The notes beneath the pieces are model-generated. The model saw only the letters and a program-made list of their open reading frames with translations. It had not been told where the DNA came from and did not search any database. A program made the translations under genes and the position numbers. 6,733 bases of DNA from Pseudomonadota bacterium (GTDB lineage: Bacteria > Pseudomonadota > Gammaproteobacteria > Steroidobacterales > Steroidobacteraceae). Positions 1-5,548 of the stretch are shown here, piece after piece (position 1 is the first letter of the stretch; the number at the start of each line of letters is the position of its first letter). Location: NCBI GenBank assembly GCA_021779875.1, contig JAJXZV010000030.1, positions 1-6,733 on the forward strand, written 5' to 3'.

Positions 1-1
1 C

Positions 2-1003
2 CCCGACTTGCTGGCGGGTCGCCGGCCGCGCACGGTGAACATGGCGACCATCGGGGCCGCTCTCGAGGCGGCGGATCCGCCGATCCGCGCGCTCATCGTC
101 TACAACTCCAATCCGGTGGCGGTGGCGCCGGATTCGGCGCGCGTGGCGCGCGGTTTCGCGCGCGAGGATCTGTTCACCGTCGTGCTCGAGCATTTTCTCA
201 CCGACACGGCCGATCACGCGGACATCGTGCTGCCCGCCACCACGCAGCTCGAGCATCTGGACGTGGTCAAGCCGTACGGGCACTACTACCTGGTGGCCAA
301 CAACCCGGCCATCCGGCCGCTGGGCGAATCGCTGCCCAACACGGAGATCTTCCGGCGGCTGGCGGGGGCCATGGGATATGCCGACCCGTGTTTCGCGGAC
401 AGCGACGAGACCATCGCACGCGCGGCGATGCGCGGCGACTGGGACTTCGACGAGGTGCGCAGGGCGGGCTGGCAGCGCGTCGGTCCGCCCGCCGGCACGG
501 CGCGGTTCGCGCGCGGCGGCTTCGACACGCCCTCGGGCAAGGTGGAGTTCCGCTCGGCGAGGGCGGAGGCGCTGGGCCTCGATCCGCTGCCCGACTACAT
601 CGCGCCTCACGAGGACACCCGCAGCGCGCTCGCCGCGCGCTACCCGCTCGCGATGATCTCGCCGCCGGCGCGCCACTTCCTCAACAGCACCTTCGTGAAC
701 GTGGCGAGCCTGCGGGCGGTGGAGGGGGAGCCCTGGCTCGACATCCACCCGGCCGACGCGGCACGGCGCGGCATCGGCGAGGGCGCCTGGGTGCGCGTGT
801 TCAACGACCGGGGGAGCCTGAAGCTGCGGGCGCGCGTCAGCGACCGGGCGCGGCCGGGGGTGGTGGTGGCGCTCTCGGTGTGGTGGAAGAAACTCACGCC
901 CGACGGCCGGAACGCGAACGAGCTGACCAGCGGCGAGGCGCTCACGGATCTCGGCCGCGCGCCGACGTTCTACGACTGCCTGGTCGAGGTCGAGGCGGCC
1001 TGA
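2..1003 (+). CDS. Molybdopterin oxidoreductase (DMSO reductase / BisC-like family), C-terminal part, 5' end missing
   Basis: The reading frame is open from base 2, and its real start and N-terminus lie left of the window; 333 codons remain before the TGA at 1001-1003. The segment at bases 98-133 (VYNSNPVAVAPD) and the one around 203-255 (DTADHADIVLPATTQLE) are typical of the molybdenum-cofactor domain of DMSO reductase-family enzymes. From about base 641 (YPLAMISPP) to the end lies the C-terminal molydopterin dinucleotide-binding beta-barrel domain, including WLDIHPADA, GAWVRVFNDRGS and a late NANELTSGEALTDLG segment. Such enzymes carry out oxygen-atom transfer or redox chemistry at a bis-MGD molybdenum or tungsten centre. 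The N-terminal [4Fe-4S] cysteines, the metal-ligand residue and any Tat signal are off the window, so substrate and cellular location cannot be assigned. It converges on the diguanylate cyclase gene with a 22-base gap. Family call is firm; subfamily is unknown. Confidence 0.9.
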   Translation, partial: PDLLAGRRPRTVNMATIGAALEAADPPIRALIVYNSNPVAVAPDSARVARGFAREDLFTVVLEHFLTDTADHADIVLPATTQLEHLDVVKPYGHYYLVANNPAIRPLGESLPNTEIFRRLAGAMGYADPCFADSDETIARAAMRGDWDFDEVRRAGWQRVGPPAGTARFARGGFDTPSGKVEFRSARAEALGLDPLPDYIAPHEDTRSALAARYPLAMISPPARHFLNSTFVNVASLRAVEGEPWLDIHPADAARRGIGEGAWVRVFNDRGSLKLRARVSDRARPGVVVALSVWWKKLTPDGRNANELTSGEALTDLGRAPTFYDCLVEVEAA

Positions 1004-1020
1004 GGCGGGCGGGGAAGGGT

Positions 1021-1041
1021 CTGCGTCAATCGGCGACGCAG
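1021..1041. repeat. Short inverted repeat across the end of the diguanylate cyclase gene
   Basis: CTGCGTC (1021-1027) and GACGCAG (1035-1041) form a perfect 7-bp stem with a 7-base loop, overlapping the stop codon of the minus-strand gene at 1026-1028. It sits at the junction of two convergent genes, where a bidirectional terminator would be expected. No T-tract follows on either strand, so an intrinsic terminator is not established. In such GC-rich DNA a 7-bp stem may be chance. Confidence 0.3.
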
Positions 1042-2369
1042 CGATCGCGCCCCTCCTGCTTGGCGCGATACAGGGCCGCATCGGCGCGCTCGAACGCGGT
1101 CGCGGCCGTGTCGTCCGGCCGCAGCTGAGTCAGCCCGCAGGAAATCGTGATGGCCACGGGCGTGCCCCGGAAATGCATCTTCAGGGCGGCAACCGCGCCG
1201 CGGGCGGACTCGGCGACGCCGTGCGCTTCGGCGAGCCCGGAACCGGTCAGCAGCATCACGAATTCCTCGCCGCCGTAGCGCCCCAGGAAGTCGACCTCGC
1301 GCCGATTGCGGCCGAGGCATTCGGCCACGGTGCGCAGCAGGGCGTCCCCAGCCCGGTGCCCGTGGGCGTCGTTGACCGCCTTGAAACGGTCCACGTCCCA
1401 GACCAGGAGGACCGTCGGCCCGCCCGTGCGCCGCACGCGCGCGAGCTCCTGCGCCAGACGCTCGTCGAAGGATGCGCGGTTCGCGACGCGGGTGAGCGGA
1501 TCGATGCGCGCGCGCCGCTTCTCGGCGTCGAGCTGCCGCCCCAGGTCGTGCATCTGCAGCTCGAGTTCGCCGATGCGTTCACGCATCTGCCGGTCGCGCC
1601 CGTCCTGTTCGTGGAAGCGTCGCTCCTCGCGGGCACGAAAGGCTTCGAGGCTCGCGCCCACGGCCTCCAGCCGGCCGGACACCAGAGCGCGCAGCGCGTC
1701 CAGGTCATTCCCGGCGCGCACCTCGTCCGAGAGACGGGACACCTGCGTGAGCACGTCGACGTTGAAGGACTCGGTCGCCTCGTGATCCTCGCGGCGGGCG
1801 GTGCCGGCGCCCGCGAGGTAGGCGGTCATCTCCGCGAGGCGCGCCTCGACCTGATGCAGGATGGCCGCGGCCACGTCGCGCTCGCGGTTCAGGGCGGCGG
1901 CGTGCGCCGCGATGCCGTCGACGGCCGCCTCGAGCAGCACCAGCAGATCGGTCGCGGGGGCCCCGCCGTCCAGCGCGGCGCGCAGAGGCTCGAGCGCGGC
2001 GGTCTCGGCGCCGGGTAGCGCCGCGCTCAGGCGTTCCGCGAGGCGCAGCACGAGTTCCCCGAACCGATGGGCGTCGAGCTCGGCGACGCCCTCGGGCGCG
2101 GGCGCCGGGGGCGTGTCCGGGATCATCCGCGCCGTGTCCGTGAGCCGCTCGCTCAACTCCCACATCTCGTCGGGCTCGGCATCGCGCCGGGTCGCGTCGG
2201 CGAGCGCCGCGAGCCGTGCGTCGAGCTCGGGAGCAGCCCCGTGCGCCACCGCGCACAGGCGGGCGATCAGCCGGCGCAGCGTCTGCTCGGCCGCGCGCCA
2301 GCGGCGCTCCTCGATTTCCATCTCGCGCAAGCTGTCGAGATGCTTGCGCTTCCAGTCCGTGTCGTTCAT
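1026..2369 (-). CDS. Diguanylate cyclase (GGDEF domain) with long helical N-terminal region
   Basis: A 447-residue protein that should make cyclic di-GMP from two GTP. The GGDEF domain fills about residues 287-445: DPLTRVANR at 290-298, DVDRFKAVND at 325-334, the catalytic GGEEF at 366-370, and ADAALYRAKQEGRDR near 429-443. An RxxD product-inhibition site (R357, D360) lies exactly five residues before GGEEF, so both activity and feedback control look intact. Residues 1-225 are mostly helical with no recognised sensor domain. Residues about 235-288 are rich in E, R, Q and L and probably form a coiled-coil signalling helix into the cyclase domain. No signal peptide or membrane segment is visible, so the protein is probably cytoplasmic. 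There is no EAL domain. The ATG at 2369 has no good Shine-Dalgarno: the nearest GAGG lies 16 bases upstream. The start is therefore plausible rather than proven. It diverges from the cytochrome operon. Confidence 0.93.
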   Translation of the reverse strand: MNDTDWKRKHLDSLREMEIEERRWRAAEQTLRRLIARLCAVAHGAAPELDARLAALADATRRDAEPDEMWELSERLTDTARMIPDTPPAPAPEGVAELDAHRFGELVLRLAERLSAALPGAETAALEPLRAALDGGAPATDLLVLLEAAVDGIAAHAAALNRERDVAAAILHQVEARLAEMTAYLAGAGTARREDHEATESFNVDVLTQVSRLSDEVRAGNDLDALRALVSGRLEAVGASLEAFRAREERRFHEQDGRDRQMRERIGELELQMHDLGRQLDAEKRRARIDPLTRVANRASFDERLAQELARVRRTGGPTVLLVWDVDRFKAVNDAHGHRAGDALLRTVAECLGRNRREVDFLGRYGGEEFVMLLTGSGLAEAHGVAESARGAVAALKMHFRGTPVAITISCGLTQLRPDDTAATAFERADAALYRAKQEGRDRCVAD

Positions 2370-2507
2370 GCAAGCGCCATTCTAACCTCGCCGGGAGCAT
2401 GGCCTAGGTAGTTTCCACAATCGCCCTGATATATTGCGGATTGCCCGTGCCGCCGCCCCTGCCTATCATTCCGCCGTCTTTCAAGAAGATATCGAAGGAA
2501 TGACACA
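2370..2507. promoter_or_regulatory. Divergent intergenic region between diguanylate cyclase and cytochrome operon
   Basis: These 138 bases separate two divergently transcribed genes and are more AT-rich than their surroundings, notably near 2428-2436 and 2481-2500. The region must hold the start signals for both directions. The rightward promoter is described separately. For the leftward gene only a weak -10-like hexamer is seen (TAGAAT on the minus strand, 2379-2384). No clear activator or operator palindrome longer than six bases was found. Confidence 0.6.
2441..2469 (+). promoter_or_regulatory. Predicted sigma70-type promoter for the cytochrome operon
   Basis: TTGCCC at 2441-2446 (4 of 6 matches to the -35 consensus) and TATCAT at 2464-2469 (5 of 6 to the -10 consensus) are separated by the ideal 17 bases. 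Transcription would start near 2476, giving a leader of about 32 bases before the ATG at 2508. AAGGA at 2495-2499, eight bases before that ATG, serves as ribosome binding site. Prediction from sequence only. Confidence 0.55.
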
Positions 2508-3926
2508 ATGAGACGAACAATTGGGCTACGGGCTACGGGATCGACCTTGGCGGCGCTGGCCGCACTGCTCGCGACGCCGATGGCGCACGCGGTGCCGAGC
2601 TTCGCGCGGCAGACGGGAATGACCTGCGAGGCCTGCCACACGGTATATCCGGAACTGAATCACTTCGGGCGGATGTTCAAGGCGAACGGCTACACGCTCG
2701 ACAACCTCAAGCAGGTGCGCGGCATCACGGCCAAGAAGGACGAGATGCTGTCGCTCGCGGATCTGCCGCCGTTGTCGGCGATGATCCAGGTCTCGTACAC
2801 GCAGCTGGCGAAGCCGCTACCGGACGGCACCGGCGCGCCCGGCCATTCGCAGAGCGGCACCGTGGACTTCCCGCAGCAATTCAGCATCTTCTACGCCGGC
2901 AAGATCGCCCCGCACGTGGGCGCCTTCCTGCAGATCACCTACGGCAATGATTCGGGAACCATCGGGATCGACAACACGGACATCCGGTACGCGAACAACT
3001 TCATCTTCGAAAACGACAAGAGCCTGGTCTACGGGTTGACGATCAACAACAACCCGACCGTGCAGGATCTGTGGAACAGCACCCCGGCCTTCGGCTTTCC
3101 GTACGCGGGCACCAATGCCGGCGTGTCGCCGATCGCGGGGACGCAGATCGACGGCACGCTCGCGCAGGACGTGGCGGGCATCAGCGCCTACGCCATGTGG
3201 AACGAGCAGCTGTACGCGGAATTGGGGGTGTACCGCTCGGCCAAGCAGGGCGCGGTCAACCCGGTCAGCGGCGCCGCCGGACCCCTGGACGGCACGACCT
3301 CCAACGTGCTGCGCAGCTCCGCGCCGTACTTCCGCCTGGCCTACGAGTACAACTGGGGCCGAAACTCCCTCGAGGTCGGCACCTACGGCGCGACCTTCAA
3401 GCTGTACCCGGGCGGCGGGACCACGACCGCTCCCGCGCTGCTGAGCGGACCGTTCAACGAGTTCCGTGACGTGGCCGAGGACTTCCAGTACCAGTTCATC
3501 GCGGACGAGCACGTGTTCTCGCTGACGGGCACCCGCATCCACGAGAACATGAACCTGGACGCGAGCTACGCGGCCGGCGCGTCGGCGAACTCGCGCGACA
3601 CGCTGACCACGACGCGCGTCAATGCGAACTACTACTACCAGCGCAAGTACGGCGGCACGCTCGCGCATTTCGCGACCACGGGGAGCATCGACAACGTGCT
3701 CTATCCCGCGCCGGTCGCACCGGGCGTGGTCACGAGCGCGAACGGCAGCCCCGAGACCACGGGCTGGGTCGGCGAGCTGAACTACGTGCCCTGGCTGAAC
3801 ATGAAGCTGTCGCTGCAGTACACCCACTTCGGCAAGTTCAATGGTGCGAGCACGAACTACGACGGCTTCAATCGCAACGCCTCGGCGAACGACACCACGT
3901 ACCTGCTGTTCTGGCTGGTCTATTGA
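2508..3926 (+). CDS. Outer-membrane monoheme cytochrome-porin fusion (Cyc2-type architecture)
   Basis: This 472-residue protein begins with a Sec signal peptide: Arg-rich start, hydrophobic stretch at about 12-23, likely cleavage after AHA at 26-28. Right after it comes one covalent heme c site, CEACH (C40, C43, H44), inside the block VPSFARQTGMTCEACH. No second CxxCH exists. The rest, from about residue 88, reads as alternating amphipathic strands rich in Y, F, W, N and G, with short turns. Examples are QFSIFYAGKIAPHVGAFLQIT, PYFRLAYEYNWGRNSLEVGTY, and the final TYLLFWLVY ending in an aromatic residue, as outer-membrane barrels do. Length and order (signal, single heme, barrel) match the Cyc2 class of fused cytochrome-porins, which pass electrons across the outer membrane; Acidithiobacillus ferrooxidans Cyc2 is about 485 residues. 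The barrel is inferred from pattern, and iron oxidation is not shown. The downstream cytochrome c4 supports an electron-transfer role. An alternative is an outer-membrane channel in which the heme plays a different role. Confidence 0.82.
   Translation: MRRTIGLRATGSTLAALAALLATPMAHAVPSFARQTGMTCEACHTVYPELNHFGRMFKANGYTLDNLKQVRGITAKKDEMLSLADLPPLSAMIQVSYTQLAKPLPDGTGAPGHSQSGTVDFPQQFSIFYAGKIAPHVGAFLQITYGNDSGTIGIDNTDIRYANNFIFENDKSLVYGLTINNNPTVQDLWNSTPAFGFPYAGTNAGVSPIAGTQIDGTLAQDVAGISAYAMWNEQLYAELGVYRSAKQGAVNPVSGAAGPLDGTTSNVLRSSAPYFRLAYEYNWGRNSLEVGTYGATFKLYPGGGTTTAPALLSGPFNEFRDVAEDFQYQFIADEHVFSLTGTRIHENMNLDASYAAGASANSRDTLTTTRVNANYYYQRKYGGTLAHFATTGSIDNVLYPAPVAPGVVTSANGSPETTGWVGELNYVPWLNMKLSLQYTHFGKFNGASTNYDGFNRNASANDTTYLLFWLVY
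2523..2539 (+). repeat. 7-bp tandem repeat in the signal-peptide coding region
   Basis: GGGCTAC occurs twice head to tail (2523-2529, 2530-2536), followed by a partial third unit, GGG. It lies at codons 6-11 of the cytochrome-porin gene. Since seven is not a multiple of three, gain or loss of a unit would shift the frame. With only about 2.4 copies it may be accidental. Confidence 0.6.
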
Positions 3927-3962
3927 GCCGGCCTGAAATCAAGAATCACAAGGGCAAGAATC

Positions 3963-4598
3963 ATGAGTCAAAGACATCTCTCGATACTCCTCGGCCTGGC
4001 GGCTTCGGTGCTGCTCGTCAGCGCCCACGCCGACGATCTGGACGCGGCCACCCGCGCCGCCGCCAGGAAGGTGGCGATCGGTACCTGCGAGAACTGTCAC
4101 GGGCCGGAGGGTCACAGCATCCTGCCGAAATATCCCGTGCTCGCCGGGCAGCACGCGAACTACCTGGCCGCGCAGATGCACGCCTTCAAGGCGCAGACGC
4201 GCGGCGATCCGGACGCGCTCGGCTACATGTGGGGCATGGCCGCGACCCTGGATGACGACCTCATCACGGGCCTTGCGGACTACTACAGCCGCCAGAAGCC
4301 CGAGGCGGGCAAACTCGTGGGCGGTCCCGCCCTGGCGCACGGCAAGGACCTGTACCTGAACGGGGATCCGGCGAACGGCATCCCCGCCTGCGCGACCTGT
4401 CACGGCCCGGGCGCGGAGGGCAGCGATGCTTTCCCACGCCTCGCGGGACAGCACTCGCAGTACCTGATCAAGCAATTGAAGTCCTTCCAGAGCAATCTGC
4501 GCAACGTCGCGGTCATGCACGGGGTCGCCCAGGGCATGAAGTCGGAGGAGATGGAGGCCGTGGCGCTGTACCTGCAGTCGCTCGGGCCCAAGGCGTAG
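3963..4598 (+). CDS. Periplasmic diheme cytochrome c4
   Basis: A 211-residue exported electron carrier. The signal peptide runs to about residue 23 (LLVSAHA, cleavage before DDLDAA). Two homologous cytochrome c domains follow. The first has CENCH (C42, C45, H46); the second has CATCH (C143, C146, H147). Each is followed by a matching block, PVLAGQHANYLAAQM and PRLAGQHSQYLIKQL, the hallmark of cytochrome c4 as an internally duplicated protein. The probable distal methionine ligands are M89 and M185, which occupy equivalent places before the last helix of each domain (DLITGLADYYS and EMEAVALYLQS). Family members shuttle electrons in the periplasm, often to a terminal oxidase or other membrane complex. 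The gene lies 36 bases after the cytochrome-porin with AAGGG at 3950-3954, eight bases before its ATG, and is almost certainly co-transcribed. It would be the natural periplasmic partner of the outer-membrane heme protein, analogous to Cyc1 beside Cyc2 in iron oxidisers. Confidence 0.95.
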   Translation: MSQRHLSILLGLAASVLLVSAHADDLDAATRAAARKVAIGTCENCHGPEGHSILPKYPVLAGQHANYLAAQMHAFKAQTRGDPDALGYMWGMAATLDDDLITGLADYYSRQKPEAGKLVGGPALAHGKDLYLNGDPANGIPACATCHGPGAEGSDAFPRLAGQHSQYLIKQLKSFQSNLRNVAVMHGVAQGMKSEEMEAVALYLQSLGPKA

Positions 4599-4609
4599 GC
4601 GTTCCACCC

Positions 4610-4686
4610 CGCTGCCGGTCCGGGCGCCACTCGAGCCCACTCCCCGTTCGAGTGGCGCCGCTTCCGAGACCGGCAGCGCGGCTTTT
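4610..4686 (+). terminator. Two-tier nested inverted repeat, probable terminator of the cytochrome operon
   Basis: An outer perfect 11-bp stem pairs CGCTGCCGGTC (4610-4620) with GACCGGCAGCG (4668-4678). Nested inside it, a perfect 12-bp stem pairs GGCGCCACTCGA (4623-4634) with TCGAGTGGCGCC (4648-4659), extendable by a G-T and a C-G pair to leave a loop of about nine bases. A short TTTT run (4683-4686) follows the outer stem. The position, 12 bases past the cytochrome c4 stop, suits a transcription terminator or an mRNA 3'-end stabiliser. The T-tract is short, so termination strength is uncertain. Confidence 0.6.
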
Positions 4687-4737
4687 GCGCGCGCGCATCG
4701 GGGGGCGCAGGCTCGTGGTAGTCTTGCGGACGCCGCC

Positions 4738-5541
4738 ATGCTGATGCCCACCGAAGCCAGGCCGCTGCTCGGCCCCGACGAACCCCCGCCCGTCCGAGAG
4801 GAGGGACTCGATCGGCTCTCGGACTTCCTGATCGTGGTCGATCACGCCGGCCGGCGCATTCCCCGGCGCCTGGGCGACCTCGGGCTGCCGGCCGCGGAGC
4901 TCGAGCGGCACATCGCATGGGACATCGGCGCCTTCGAGGTGGCGCGCCGCCTGGCCGCCGGACTCGGCGCGCCGCTCATCGCGCAGGAATATTCCCGGCT
5001 GGTCATCGACTGCAATCGCGACCCCGCCGTGCCCACCTCGATCCCCACGGTGGGGGAGCTCATCGACATCCCCGGCAACGTCGGCCTCACGGACGGGGAA
5101 CGGTGGTCGCGGCGCCGGGAGATCTTCGATCCCTATCACGCCCGCCTGCGGGCTGTGCTCGACGCGCGGCTCGCGGCCGGCCGCAGGACCATCCTGGTCG
5201 CGCAGCACACCATGACCGACGTCTTCAAGGGCGTGCGCCGCGAAATGCACGCGGCGGTGCTCTACCATCGCGACCGGCGCTTCGCGATGGCGCTGCTCGA
5301 GGCGCTGCGGCGCGAGCCTGGCTTGGTGGTCGCGGAGAACGAACCGTACTTCCTGAGCGATGCCACGGATTACACCGTGCCGCGCCACGCCGAGGCTCGC
5401 GGTCTGCTGCACGTCGAGATCGAGATCCGCCAGGACTTGGTCCGGGAGCCCGAGGGTCAGGAGCGATGGGCACGCCTTCTGTGCGCGGCGCTCGGCTCCG
5501 CCGCACGGCGCCTCGGGCAGGCATCCGCACCAGGGGAGTGA
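4738..5541 (+). CDS. N-formylglutamate amidohydrolase-family protein
   Basis: A 267-residue cytoplasmic hydrolase; no signal peptide or membrane segment is seen. Recognisable family blocks are VVDHAGRRIP (33-42), HIAWDIGA (58-65), SRLVIDCNR (86-94), IDIPGN (109-114), FDPYHARL (130-137), VAQHTMTDVFKG (154-165) and LHVEIEIRQDL (224-234). The conserved D35/H36, H134, H157 and E227 are candidates for metal or catalytic roles, though I cannot assign them individually. Founding members split N-formyl-L-glutamate into formate and glutamate at the end of one histidine degradation route. Many proteins of this size in proteobacteria have no hut genes nearby and an untested substrate, and none are seen here. 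The start at 4738 has only a weak GCGGA upstream; a second in-frame ATG lies at 4744. No convincing promoter is seen after the hairpin. It is followed after seven bases by an acyl-CoA synthetase, so the two are probably co-expressed. Confidence 0.85.
   Translation: MLMPTEARPLLGPDEPPPVREEGLDRLSDFLIVVDHAGRRIPRRLGDLGLPAAELERHIAWDIGAFEVARRLAAGLGAPLIAQEYSRLVIDCNRDPAVPTSIPTVGELIDIPGNVGLTDGERWSRRREIFDPYHARLRAVLDARLAAGRRTILVAQHTMTDVFKGVRREMHAAVLYHRDRRFAMALLEALRREPGLVVAENEPYFLSDATDYTVPRHAEARGLLHVEIEIRQDLVREPEGQERWARLLCAALGSAARRLGQASAPGE
5533..5538 (+). promoter_or_regulatory. Ribosome binding site for the acyl-CoA synthetase, inside the preceding gene
   Basis: GGGGAG lies in the last codons of the amidohydrolase gene, ten bases before the ATG at 5549. 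It fixes that ATG as the start and suggests translational coupling of the two genes. Confidence 0.6.
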
Positions 5542-5548
5542 GGCCGGC

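Noticed and set aside
388..1128. 246-codon plus-strand frame overlapping the molybdoenzyme end
   Set aside because: Arg/Gly/Ala-rich frame-shifted reading of the molybdoenzyme; the other frame carries the conserved domain.
1173..2018. 281-codon plus-strand frame opposite the diguanylate cyclase
   Set aside because: The minus strand encodes an intact GGDEF protein; this frame has no motifs and is a shadow.
2817..3827. 336-codon open frame on the minus strand opposite the cytochrome-porin
   Set aside because: Its translation is a low-complexity V/R/G/A/H-rich sequence with no family motif; it is an antisense shadow of a GC-rich gene whose plus-strand product has clear signal peptide, heme motif and barrel pattern.
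3923..4255. 110-codon plus-strand frame starting at the cytochrome-porin stop codon
   Set aside because: It is a frame-shifted reading of the cytochrome c4 gene, which has a better ribosome site, a signal peptide and two heme motifs.
4599..4737. A small gene or promoter between cytochrome c4 and the amidohydrolase
   Set aside because: Apart from the nested inverted repeat nothing was found; no hexamer pair at 16-18 base spacing resembling a sigma70 promoter precedes 4738.
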